64,000 nt of DNA from positions 4,201,450 to 4,265,449 of the forward strand of contig NC_020054.1 in the NCBI RefSeq assembly GCF_000331105.1, read 5' to 3'. This DNA comes from Fibrella aestuarina BUZ 2. Its GTDB lineage: Bacteria; Bacteroidota; Bacteroidia; Cytophagales; Spirosomataceae. Both the position numbers and the translations under genes were made by a program. Under the pieces are notes generated by a model. That model saw only the letters and a list, made by a program, of their open reading frames with translations. It was not told where the DNA came from and did no database searches. How positions within the stretch are numbered: position 1 is the first letter of the stretch; every line of letters begins with the position of its first letter. Below are positions 27,066 through 35,201 of this stretch, piece after piece.

Positions 27066-28271
27066 TCACAGCTTCAGCCGGATACCCAGCCGGTTCAGGC
27101 CACCGGTCACGCCCACGCAGAGCAACGCAAACAGCAGCGATTTGATCAGCCCAACACCGCCCGTCAGCAGCACGGCAGGCAGATGAAGATCAAAGAAATC
27201 AACGAGGGCGTAGGCGAAATAAGGGATCAGGTAGCACAGCAGCGTGTCGGTCCCGGCGGGTTTGATCGCCCGGAACCAATGGCCTTTGCCAGCAACGTCG
27301 ACCAGCCAGTGCAGGGCCGTAAAGGCGAGCAACGTAAAGGCACTGCACAAAAACAGCCAGGCGGGGGTAGCGCCCAGTTTGGCCAGCCCCCAGATGGGTC
27401 GGGTGTAGATCGACAGCCCGATCAGCCCGGCCGCCGCCAGCAGAAACCCGAGGGTCATGGCCCGCCCGTAGCCCCGTTCGACGCACCACCGGAATACGGT
27501 AGCCGTGAGCGCACCGCCCAACGTCAGCCCGGCGAGGGTGCCTCCCCGGATGGCGTCGGGTATCCACTGCACCAGCGGCGGGAACGTGTAGGTTTTAGCC
27601 GCCATGCTCAGCACACAGAAGCCCACCCAGATCAGGGCCAGCACGGCGATGCGCTCACGAGCCAGCAGCGTGGCCAATGCCCCCACCAGATACGACCAGC
27701 CGATCAGGCCCAGAATACCCCACCAGTGGGTCTCGAATCGTTCGGCCGACTCGCCTCGGTATGCAAATGCGAGCGCCAGCAACACTACCCAGCCAAGGAG
27801 CTGACCAACGCGGCGGCGCGTTGGCGATAGCGCCTTGGGGTACGTGTTCCAGATGAGGATGAAGGCGGTACAAGCCAGCACATTCCAGCCGAGGCGGGCA
27901 ATACCCGTGGCCGCTTCGTTCAGGTATTCGCCGTTGACCAGCCACAGCCCCATCACCAGCAGGGCCGCCGCGCGGGTCAGGACATGCCCGGCGATCTGCG
28001 CGTCGGTTTCGTGTCGGGTGCGTCGGTGCTGAATGGCAAAGGGGATCGACAGCCCCACGATAAACAGAAAGGCCGGGAACACCACATCGGCGAGGCCAAT
28101 GCCATCGGCCCCTTCAGGTACGTGCTCCAGCCAGCCGGGAATGGCCGTCAGCGACCACAGGTCATTGACAAAGATCATCAGCACCATGGTCAGCGCCCGC
28201 AGCACGTCGATGGAGTCGACGCGGGTGAGCACCCGGAATGGGCTGGATGTAGCGGAAGCGGTCGATACCAT
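27066..28271 (-). CDS. DUF5009/HGSNAT-like membrane acyltransferase
   Basis: This 401-residue protein has about ten transmembrane helices. The N-terminal RVDSIDVLRALTMVLMIFVN and the AFLFIVGLSIPFAI helix are typical of the DUF5009/heparan-alpha-glucosaminide N-acetyltransferase-like family. Members move acetyl groups across membranes or onto sugars; in Bacteroidota they are often linked with glycan use. Here the flanking genes encode a histone-deacetylase-like enzyme and a galactokinase-like enzyme, which together suggest handling of acetylated sugars. That link is inference from neighbourhood only. Confidence 0.82.
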   Translation of the reverse strand: MVSTASATSSPFRVLTRVDSIDVLRALTMVLMIFVNDLWSLTAIPGWLEHVPEGADGIGLADVVFPAFLFIVGLSIPFAIQHRRTRHETDAQIAGHVLTRAAALLVMGLWLVNGEYLNEAATGIARLGWNVLACTAFILIWNTYPKALSPTRRRVGQLLGWVVLLALAFAYRGESAERFETHWWGILGLIGWSYLVGALATLLARERIAVLALIWVGFCVLSMAAKTYTFPPLVQWIPDAIRGGTLAGLTLGGALTATVFRWCVERGYGRAMTLGFLLAAAGLIGLSIYTRPIWGLAKLGATPAWLFLCSAFTLLAFTALHWLVDVAGKGHWFRAIKPAGTDTLLCYLIPYFAYALVDFFDLHLPAVLLTGGVGLIKSLLFALLCVGVTGGLNRLGIRLKL

Positions 28272-28342
28272 AGCGGGCCTGTTTTCGCCCCAAGATAAGG
28301 CTGATCGACCCGCTTTTGACGACCCGAGCGCGCCAAACCAGC

Positions 28343-29260
28343 CTAGAAATACAAATTGGCGGCGGTGCGAAAGGTGTTGCAGTGCGCATCGACAATGTCG
28401 GCCACGCGGGGCGAGTAGCCGCCGCCCATCGACACCACAATGGGCAGGCCCGCCCGCCGGGCTTCTTCGAACACAAACTGATCGCGCTGCTGCACGCCGG
28501 TCATCGACACGCCCAGTCTACCCAGCCGGTCGGTTTCCAGAATATCGACGCCCGCCACGTAGAACAGAAAGTCGGGCTGTTGGTCGGTCAGGAGGCGGGG
28601 CAACGTGTCGTAGAGCAAGTTCAGGTACGTATCGTCGCGGGTGCCGGTGGCCAGTTCCACGTCGAGGTCCGACTGCTCTTTCTTGAGCGGGTAATTGTCT
28701 TTGCCATGCATGCTGAAGGTGAACACGCGCGGCTCGCCTTGAAACATGACCGCCGTACCATTGCCCTGATGCACGTCGAGGTCGATGACCAGAATCTGGC
28801 GGGCCTGCCCCGTTTCGAGCAGGTAATGGGCCGCCACGCCCACGTCGTTGAGCAGACAGAAGCCTTCGCCATGATCGGGGTAAGCGTGGTGCGTACCACC
28901 CGCCACGTTCATGGCGACGCCATCGCGGCGGGCATGGTGCGTGGCATCAAGGGTGCCCTGCGTGATCACCCATTCGCGCTCGATCAGCCGGGGCGACATC
29001 GGGAAGCCAATCCGCCGCACCATGCGGGCGTCGACGGTCTGCGTTTTGAGGGCGTCGACGTACCCAGCCGTATGCACGCCCAGCACCCACCGATCATCGA
29101 CGGGACTGGGCGCGAAAAAGTTGGCCTCGGTGCAGGTGCCGTCGTACAGCAGCTGTTCATGAATGAGTTCGTATTTGATCATCGGGAACCGGTGAGGTTC
29201 GCCGTTGGGGCCGGTGGGCAATTCGTGCTTGTAGAGCGGAGCGTAGGCAATTCTGAGCAT
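28343..29260 (-). CDS. Histone deacetylase-superfamily enzyme
   Basis: This 305-residue protein carries the arginase/HDAC-fold active site: tandem His in GGTHHAYPDHGEGFC, zinc ligands in VIDLDVHQGNGTA, and the distal Asp in YVAGVDILETDRLG. In bacteria, such enzymes deacetylate acetylated amines, acetoin-related compounds, polyamines or sugars rather than histones. It is the first gene of a minus-strand set with an HGSNAT-like membrane protein, a galactokinase and an EamA transporter (gaps of 71-88 bp). A cytoplasmic location is expected; no signal peptide is present. Confidence 0.9.
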   Translation of the reverse strand: MLRIAYAPLYKHELPTGPNGEPHRFPMIKYELIHEQLLYDGTCTEANFFAPSPVDDRWVLGVHTAGYVDALKTQTVDARMVRRIGFPMSPRLIEREWVITQGTLDATHHARRDGVAMNVAGGTHHAYPDHGEGFCLLNDVGVAAHYLLETGQARQILVIDLDVHQGNGTAVMFQGEPRVFTFSMHGKDNYPLKKEQSDLDVELATGTRDDTYLNLLYDTLPRLLTDQQPDFLFYVAGVDILETDRLGRLGVSMTGVQQRDQFVFEEARRAGLPIVVSMGGGYSPRVADIVDAHCNTFRTAANLYF

Positions 29261-29422
29261 GTCAACAAATGATGGGCCGTTGGATAAAAATTGACGTCCG
29301 CTAAGGAAATGAGTCTCAACGTATAGCGACCTGCGTTCGTAATTTGGGCCTCTTCGCGGTCCCGAAATACAAAACCCAAAAGCAGGAAGGGCAGTTTACT
29401 CCGTACCAATTTCATCAACCCT

Positions 29423-29857
29423 ATGAACATCGAACTATCTACCTCCGCCGAGCCGGTGCCCTTCGAACTTCTCGACGTACTGGTTCAGAATCGCCGCGAT
29501 CAAGACGCGAACCGCTCGCTGTTGTCGCTGCATTTTGTGGGCAAACGGGGCCTTCAGACCGATCGCCTCAAGATGCCCCTGCTGACCTGGTACGATGCCA
29601 ATCGGTTGCACCAATTTACCCATCAGTTAGCCAACGCCGACCCCACGGCCCGCCCGAACGATGCCCATATCGACCTGCCCGATGCGGGGTTGCGACTGGT
29701 GGCCAGCACTAAAGGTCGCCCGTCGATCCGGATGGAAGCCATGCCCACCGCCAAACGTCGGTTTGCGCCGGTTGTCATCAACGGCAGCGCCGCCGGGCTG
29801 CGCGACTACGCCAAAGTACTCTACACCCGCCTGTGGGAAGCCTTTTGCCGGGGGTGA
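29423..29857 (+). CDS. Conserved-looking hypothetical protein
   Basis: This 144-residue cytoplasmic protein starts at the ATG at 29423. No known domain is obvious. Features are an acidic N-terminus (MNIELSTSAEPVPFELLDVL), a FVGKRGLQTDRLKMPLLTWYD stretch, and a basic middle with GRPSIRMEAMPTAKRRF. Coding potential is good and composition matches the neighbours. It ends 3 bp before a perfect 46-bp inverted repeat that lies between it and the convergent histidine kinase gene. Confidence 0.65.
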   Translation: MNIELSTSAEPVPFELLDVLVQNRRDQDANRSLLSLHFVGKRGLQTDRLKMPLLTWYDANRLHQFTHQLANADPTARPNDAHIDLPDAGLRLVASTKGRPSIRMEAMPTAKRRFAPVVINGSAAGLRDYAKVLYTRLWEAFCRG

Positions 29858-29859
29858 TT

Positions 29860-29963
29860 TGAATGTATAATGGATAGTGTACAATGTATAATGGGTTGCT
29901 GACGCGAAATCACCCGTGCGTCAGCAACCCATTATACATTGTACACTATCCATTATACATTCA
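29860..29963. repeat. Element A: perfect 46-bp inverted repeat made of heptads, 12-nt loop
   Basis: Positions 29860-29905 and 29918-29963 are exact reverse complements around a 12-nt loop. The outer part of each arm consists of 7-bp units (AATGTAT, AATGGAT, AGTGTAC, AATGTAT, AATGGGT), and the inner part is GCTGACGC. The histidine kinase stop codon lies inside the right arm, so its last codons are repeat-derived. Placed between convergent genes, it can act as a bidirectional terminator or 3' end protector. It shares GCGTCAGCAAC with element D. Confidence 0.85.
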
Positions 29964-31251
29964 GTATCCGAAACACGGTCTCGCCGGTGGGTTCGGTCAG
30001 TAGCGAGAAGGCGAAGCCGTGGTTGAGCAGGATTTCGCGGGTGAGCGTAAGGCCGATACCCTGCCCGTCGCGTTTGGTGCTGTAAAAGGGGTTGAACAAC
30101 TGCCCGGCCACCTCGTCGGGGATGGGGTCGCCGTTGTTGCGAATCAGCAACTGCTGCGCCGACAGCTCCAGCGATACGGTGTTGCCCGCCCGGCAACTTT
30201 CCAGCGCGTTTTTTACCACGTTGATGAGCACCTGCTCCAGTTGCGATTCGTCCATCAGCCACCATACCGGTTCGTCGGGCGTCGTCACCTGCAACGTCAC
30301 GGCCCGGCCCTCGGCCTGCGGTGCCATCAGCCGGGCGATGTTCTGCACCAGCGCGGCCATGTCGGCCCGAACGCGGTGAGGCACCGGCAGGCGCACCACA
30401 TCGGCAAACCGCCGCATGAAGCCATTCAGTCGCTCGTTGCGCTCGATCGCCACCCGCATCGCCCGTTGCAGGTCGGCCTCCCCCACCGTCGGCTCCACGA
30501 TACTCAGGATGGTGTTGACCGCGCCGATGGAGTTGTTGACTTCGTGGGCCATCATGCGGATGACCTTGCCGTAGGCCTTCTTCTCGGTGTCGATGATTTC
30601 GGCGGTCAGCTCTTCGATAAACAGAAACTGCCGCCCAAAACCCCGGTCGATAAACTGCCCGCGCAAGACCCGGTACGTCTCCACGCCCGTCAGCCTGACG
30701 ATCTGCGGTTGATCGAGCGGCAGGGTATCCAGTTGGTTCAGCAGCGGGTGGTCGATGGCCGACAGCGGCTTACCGAGCAGATCGGCCTCGGGGCATTTCA
30801 GGAGCTGCCGGGCTTTGGGGTTGATGCCCGCCACGCGCGCGTCGAAGTCGAAAATCAGCAGGGCGATGGGCGACGCGTCGATGAGTTTATCCAGAAAAAA
30901 CTGCTGCTCGGCCTGCCGGGTACGTTCCTGCCGCAACTGATCGATCATCAGGTTGTAGACCCGAATCAGTTCGTCGACTTCGCTATTCCCCGTGGGCACG
31001 AACTTGATGGTGAAGTCTTTATCACGGATAGCCTCGATCCCCGACGCAATAAAGGCCGACGGCCGCCGAAACGCCCGGTATATGGAGAAGGCGGTGTAGA
31101 GCGACAGGATAATCAGCACTTCAACGGCAATCAGCAGCACCTCTTTCGACGCGAACAGGGGCTTTTCCTGCCGCAGTTCCGTGAACAGCAGCCAGCCCAG
31201 CAGGGCATGGAGCAGCAGAATATAGACGAGGTAACGGGTTTGAAAACGCAT
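29953..31251 (-). CDS. Membrane sensor histidine kinase, NtrB-like
   Basis: This 432-residue protein has two N-terminal transmembrane helices (about 7-25 and 38-58), a HAMP-like linker, and a PAS domain near 120-210 (LIDASPIALLIFDFDARVAG). The HisKA motif MMAHEVNNSIGAV has phospho-accepting His236. ATP-binding motifs include LINVVKNALES and GQGIGLTLTREIL. The EVNN variant is typical of kinases paired with NtrC-family regulators. The cognate regulator gene (32448-33833) lies upstream on the same strand, separated by an oppositely oriented oxidoreductase gene. The periplasmic loop between the two helices is very short, so it may sense a membrane or cytoplasmic signal. Its stop lies in element A. 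Confidence 0.9.
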   Translation of the reverse strand: MRFQTRYLVYILLLHALLGWLLFTELRQEKPLFASKEVLLIAVEVLIILSLYTAFSIYRAFRRPSAFIASGIEAIRDKDFTIKFVPTGNSEVDELIRVYNLMIDQLRQERTRQAEQQFFLDKLIDASPIALLIFDFDARVAGINPKARQLLKCPEADLLGKPLSAIDHPLLNQLDTLPLDQPQIVRLTGVETYRVLRGQFIDRGFGRQFLFIEELTAEIIDTEKKAYGKVIRMMAHEVNNSIGAVNTILSIVEPTVGEADLQRAMRVAIERNERLNGFMRRFADVVRLPVPHRVRADMAALVQNIARLMAPQAEGRAVTLQVTTPDEPVWWLMDESQLEQVLINVVKNALESCRAGNTVSLELSAQQLLIRNNGDPIPDEVAGQLFNPFYSTKRDGQGIGLTLTREILLNHGFAFSLLTEPTGETVFRILNV

Positions 31252-31317
31252 AACGAAAAGGAGACGGGTATTTCGGTATCTTGTCGATGTCTTGCGGAAT
31301 GTCCGCTCTCACAATTC

Positions 31318-32412
31318 ATGAACCGACGACTTTTTCTTGGCCAGGCGGCGCTCGGCAGCGGTGCGTTATTAACCGCTCAGGCGAACCCGTGGCCTTCGGT
31401 TGCCCCCGACCGTAAGCTGGGCGTGGCGCTGGTGGGGCTGGGTACGTATAGCACGCTGCAACTGGCCCCCGCCCTTCAGCATACCGAACGCTGCCAACTG
31501 GCCGGCATCGTGACGGGCACGCCCGCCAAAGCCCAGGCGTGGATGCAGCAATACGCCATTCCCCAGGCAAACGTCTACGACTACCAAACGTTCGACCGCC
31601 TGGCCGACAACCCCGCCATCGACATCGTGTATGTGGTGCTGCCTAACGCGATGCATGCCGAGTACGTGATTCGGGCGGCGAAAGCAGGCAAGCACGTCAT
31701 TTGCGAGAAGCCGATGGGCCTCAACGTGCGCGAGTGCGAGCAGATGATCCAGGCGTGTCGACAGGCGGGCGTCAAGCTGTCGGTAGGCTACCGGCTGTAT
31801 TTTGAACCGCATCATCTGGAAGTCAGGCGGCTGGCCCAATCGAAGGAGCTGGGCACGGTGAAGCTGATGGAAACGGCCTTGGGCTTTTCGATGGCCGACC
31901 CAAAATCATGGCGACTCAACAAGCAATTGGGGGGTGGCGGGGCCATCATGGATCTGGGGGTGTATGCCGTACAGGGCGCCCGCCGCACCATCGGCGAAGA
32001 CCCGATTGCCGTAACGGCTCAGGGGTTCGTGCGCGACAAGGCGGTGTTCAAAGGCATTTACGAAAGTATGTTTTTTCAGCTGGAATTTCCGGGCGGGGCG
32101 CTGTCGAGTTCATCGACCACCTACACATCGTACGTCGACCGGCTGTACGCAACTACGGGGTATCAGTGGTTTGGCCTGCAACCCGCCTTCAACGCCACCG
32201 GCGCCCGGGGCGACTCGTCGAACGGCAAGATCGAACTGAGCACACCGCCGTTCCAGCAAATCCGGCAGCTCGACGCCTTCGCCGCCAACATCCTCGACAA
32301 CACCGAGCCGCTTGCGTCGGGGGCCGAGGGCCTCAAAGACATCCGCATCATCGACGCCATCGTCCGCGCCGCCGATACCGGCCGCCGTGTCGAAATCGAC
32401 TGGAACGGGTAA
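31318..32412 (+). CDS. Gfo/Idh/MocA-family oxidoreductase, exported
   Basis: This 364-residue protein starts at the ATG at 31318. The same frame is open far upstream, but NRRLFLGQAALGSGALLTAQA is a twin-arginine-like signal right after this start. A Rossmann motif follows (VALVGLGTYSTLQLAPAL), then the family motif HVICEKPMGLNVREC with the catalytic-region Lys-Pro, and a C-terminal Gfo/Idh domain (GGGAIMDLGVYAVQGAR). Members oxidise or isomerise sugars using NAD(P), and the Tat-like signal suggests a periplasmic enzyme with bound cofactor. It sits on the plus strand between the kinase and regulator genes of the efflux locus. Confidence 0.88.
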   Translation: MNRRLFLGQAALGSGALLTAQANPWPSVAPDRKLGVALVGLGTYSTLQLAPALQHTERCQLAGIVTGTPAKAQAWMQQYAIPQANVYDYQTFDRLADNPAIDIVYVVLPNAMHAEYVIRAAKAGKHVICEKPMGLNVRECEQMIQACRQAGVKLSVGYRLYFEPHHLEVRRLAQSKELGTVKLMETALGFSMADPKSWRLNKQLGGGGAIMDLGVYAVQGARRTIGEDPIAVTAQGFVRDKAVFKGIYESMFFQLEFPGGALSSSSTTYTSYVDRLYATTGYQWFGLQPAFNATGARGDSSNGKIELSTPPFQQIRQLDAFAANILDNTEPLASGAEGLKDIRIIDAIVRAADTGRRVEIDWNG

Positions 32413-32447
32413 GGGGCCGGGTACTTCGTGCGCCATAGGCACCCCCG

Positions 32448-33833
32448 CTACTCCCTGCTTTCATACGGAATACCGTATTTATCCAGGCGGCGGTAGAGGG
32501 CAAACCGGGTGATGCCCAGTGCCCGCGCCACATTGGCCACGCGGTTGTGGTGATAGGCCATCGCCCGTTCGATCATCTGGCGTTCCATCTGATCGAGCGT
32601 CATGCTGCCGACGGCGGGTAACTGACCTGGGGCATTGGACGTAGCGCTGGCCAGCGCGGGGGTCAGGTGTTTTTCGAAGTCGGCGACGGTCAGCGTGTCG
32701 GAGGCGGTCAGGAGTACAGCCCGCTCGACGCCGTTTTTCAGTTGCCGGATATTGCCGGGCAGGGTCAGCCCTTTGAGCCACTGCTGCGCCTCTTTACTGA
32801 TGGCCAGCTTAGGCCGGGCGTACATCGTTTTGAGGTTATCGATAAAGAAATTCACCAGCCGCGGAATGTCGGCGGGGCGTTCGCGCAGGGCGGGCAGGCG
32901 CACCGTGATGAGGTTGATGCGGTAAAACAGATCCTCGCGGAACGTACCCAGCCTCACCATCTCCTCCAGGTTGCGGTTGGTCGCGCAGATCACCCGCACG
33001 TCGACGGTGCGGGTTTTGCTGCTGCCCAGCGGCTCAAACGTCCGGTCCTGCAACACGCGCAACAGCTTCACCTGACTGGCCGGGTCGAGGTCGCCGATTT
33101 CGTCGAGGAAGATGCTGCCTTTGTTGGCTAGCTCAAACCGCCCGATCCGGTCGGTTTTGGCGTCGGTGAACGCGCCCCGCACGTGCCCGAACAGCTCACT
33201 GTCAAACAGCGTGCTTGAGATACCGCCCAGGTTGACCTTCACGAAGGGCTGGCGTTTGCGGCGGCTGTTCTGGTGCACGGCCTCGGCAATCAGCTCTTTG
33301 CCCGTCCCGCTTTCGCCCGTAATCAGCACCGGCGCATCCGTGGACGCTACGCGGCCAATGGTCGTGAGCACGTCGAGCAGGTGTGGGTCCTCGCCCACGA
33401 TGTTGTCGAACTGAAACTGCTCGTCCAGCTGCCGCCGGCTCGCTGAGGGGAACGTACCTGGCTTATTGGCCAGGTTGATGGCCGTCCTGACCGACTGAAT
33501 AAGGTGGTCGTTCTGCCAGGGTTTGGTGATGAAATCGCTGGCCCCCGCCTTCATGCCGTCCACGGCCAGACCAATACTGCCCCAGCCCGTAATCAGGATC
33601 ACAGGTACGTTGGGGAGCCGTTCGCGGAGGTACCGCAGCAGCCGCAGCCCATCGTCGCCCGACGTTTCGACCGAGAAATTCATGTCGAGCAGGATAGCTT
33701 CCGGCGTTTCTTCGTCCAGCACCGCCCGCGTTTCAAAAGGGCCGTCGGCCACACGCACGGCAAAGCCCTCCCGCCGGAACAGCAGGGAGAGCGACAGTTG
33801 AATGGCCGTATCGTCGTCGATGATTAAAAGCAT
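32448..33833 (-). CDS. NtrC-family sigma-54-dependent response regulator
   Basis: This 461-residue protein starts at MLLIIDDDTAIQL (33833); upstream in-frame sequence is repeat element B. Domains are a receiver with Asp50 (AILLDMNFS), an AAA+ domain with Walker A GESGTGKE and Walker B GSIFLDEIGDL, and a Fis-type helix-turn-helix (NRVANVARALGITRFALYRRL). The sigma-54 contact loop reads GAFTDA instead of the classical GAFTGA. It is the last gene of the efflux operon, so the operon's activator is probably made from the same sigma-54-dependent transcript. Its kinase is likely the protein encoded at 29953-31251. Confidence 0.93.
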   Translation of the reverse strand: MLLIIDDDTAIQLSLSLLFRREGFAVRVADGPFETRAVLDEETPEAILLDMNFSVETSGDDGLRLLRYLRERLPNVPVILITGWGSIGLAVDGMKAGASDFITKPWQNDHLIQSVRTAINLANKPGTFPSASRRQLDEQFQFDNIVGEDPHLLDVLTTIGRVASTDAPVLITGESGTGKELIAEAVHQNSRRKRQPFVKVNLGGISSTLFDSELFGHVRGAFTDAKTDRIGRFELANKGSIFLDEIGDLDPASQVKLLRVLQDRTFEPLGSSKTRTVDVRVICATNRNLEEMVRLGTFREDLFYRINLITVRLPALRERPADIPRLVNFFIDNLKTMYARPKLAISKEAQQWLKGLTLPGNIRQLKNGVERAVLLTASDTLTVADFEKHLTPALASATSNAPGQLPAVGSMTLDQMERQMIERAMAYHHNRVANVARALGITRFALYRRLDKYGIPYESRE

Positions 33834-33841
33834 TCTTTGGG

Positions 33842-33925
33842 AATGAATAATGTACGGTGTATAATGAACAATGAGTCGGCGCCCGACATCATTCATTGTC
33901 CATTATACATCATACATTATTCATT
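33842..33925. repeat. Element B: heptad inverted repeat between permease and regulator genes
   Basis: Arms 33842-33874 and 33893-33925 pair at 30 of 33 positions. Units are AATGAAT, AATGTAC, GGTGTAT, AATGAAC. The centre has its own hairpin (GTCGG CGC CCGAC). The element starts 2 bp after the permease stop and ends 8 bp before the regulator ATG, so it fills the whole junction and covers the ribosome-binding region. Confidence 0.8.
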
Positions 33926-33927
33926 AA

Positions 33928-35097
33928 TTAATCCTCATGTAACGCTACAGCAGGTTGCACCATCGCGGCCTGCCGGCTGGGGTACAGCGCACAGAGCGTG
34001 ACAATCAGGTAGATGACCACGACGGAAATCAGCATGGCGATGAGGTACACGCGGGCGTCGAGGTCAAACACATGCATGAGCGGAAACTGCCCCGCCAGCA
34101 GCAGGCCCAGCACCAGCGCAAAGGTAGCCAGCACCCACATTTCGCCTACAAATTGCCGTGAAATGCGGCCTTCGGTGGCCCCCAGCGCCCGCCGCAACCC
34201 GATTTCGCCCCGCCGACGGGTGATGCTCACGTTCAGCACGCCAAACAGACCGAGCGCCACGTTCACGAGCAGAAACGAACTGACGACGAGGAAGATGATC
34301 ATGGGTACCAGCGACAGGTTATGTTGATTTTCGCGCTGATCAGCCATGTAAGTAAGCTCTAGGTTCCATCCTTTGGCGATCTGACCGAGGTCTTTCATCA
34401 GCTTCGCCTCAAACTGCGCATCGGTACCAGGCTGCACGTGGAGCACGAGCGCGTTTTGCCAGTCGCCGGGGTGCGCCCGGTAGAACATTCCCGCCTCGAC
34501 TTTCTCGAATTCGCCGCCCCGCTTGTAATTGTCAACCACGCCGATGATGCGCCTTTTGTCCGTTTTGTCGTCGCCGATGAGCAGCTTCCCCACGGCGGGT
34601 TCGTCGCCAAACACCTTCTCGCGGAGTTTGCGCGTCACCACCACCGGCGTCACCGCCGCGGCCACATCCGACTTGTCGAACCAGCGCCCTTCCAGCAACG
34701 GCATCTCCATCGTGCGGGCAAAATCTTCGTCCGTCCAGAAATTATAGGTGTAGACCTTTACACCGTTGTAGGTAGGCACCCCATTGGACGTACCGTTAGC
34801 AAAAGGCGTATTGCCCGACGACGAACTGACCGCCAGCACCTCCGGGTACGCCCCAATCCGCTGCTTCAGCTGCTGCCAGATGGGCGTCACCAGCGAGTCG
34901 GGTACCTGGCCCCAATCGGCGTTCACCACCCAGCGGTCTTTGTATTGATACCCAATGGGTTCGCGGTAGTTATTGACATTGTAGACGATCAGGCTCGTGA
35001 CGCCGAACAGCACCAGAAACGAGGCCAGCAGTTCGACAAGCAGCAGCGCATTGCTCCGCTTTTTGTTCCAGATCAGGGTAAACAGATGACGGATCAT
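33928..35097 (-). CDS. MacB/FtsX-type ABC transporter permease
   Basis: This 389-residue permease has one N-terminal helix (about 15-40), a large periplasmic domain (about 45-265; MacB-PCD-like, with GRWFDKSDVAAAVTPVVV) and three C-terminal helices. The first of the latter carries NVALGLFGVLNVSITRRRGE, the FtsX signature leading to IGLRRALGA. In MacB-type systems the permease couples ATP hydrolysis to substrate expulsion through a TolC tunnel. This is the second of two permeases in the operon, so the pair probably forms a heterodimer. It lies between elements D and B. Confidence 0.9.
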   Translation of the reverse strand: MIRHLFTLIWNKKRSNALLLVELLASFLVLFGVTSLIVYNVNNYREPIGYQYKDRWVVNADWGQVPDSLVTPIWQQLKQRIGAYPEVLAVSSSSGNTPFANGTSNGVPTYNGVKVYTYNFWTDEDFARTMEMPLLEGRWFDKSDVAAAVTPVVVTRKLREKVFGDEPAVGKLLIGDDKTDKRRIIGVVDNYKRGGEFEKVEAGMFYRAHPGDWQNALVLHVQPGTDAQFEAKLMKDLGQIAKGWNLELTYMADQRENQHNLSLVPMIIFLVVSSFLLVNVALGLFGVLNVSITRRRGEIGLRRALGATEGRISRQFVGEMWVLATFALVLGLLLAGQFPLMHVFDLDARVYLIAMLISVVVIYLIVTLCALYPSRQAAMVQPAVALHED

Positions 35098-35104
35098 AAT
35101 GGGT

Positions 35105-35201
35105 AAAAGAGCGAAAGAGTGAATGAGCGAAAGAGTGAAGCGATAACCAGTTAAGGGAAGCGTTGTGCGTCAGCAACGCTCATTCACTCTTTCGCTCTTT
35201 T
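35105..35201. repeat. Element D: 25-bp perfect inverted repeat with octad units between the permease genes
   Basis: 35105-35129 and 35177-35201 are exact reverse complements. The left side is built of 8-bp units of form GAGYGAAW (GAGCGAAA, GAGTGAAT, GAGCGAAA, GAGTGAAG). The loop holds a second hairpin, GCGTTG (35160-35165) with CAACGC (35174-35179), and GCGTCAGC at 35167-35174, shared with elements A and C. It reaches from the stop of one permease gene to 7 bp before the ATG of the next. Confidence 0.82.

Noticed and set aside
30019..31317. Plus-strand extension of the exported oxidoreductase by 433 codons
   Set aside because: The upstream part is antisense to the histidine kinase; the Tat-like signal directly after 31318 fixes the true start.
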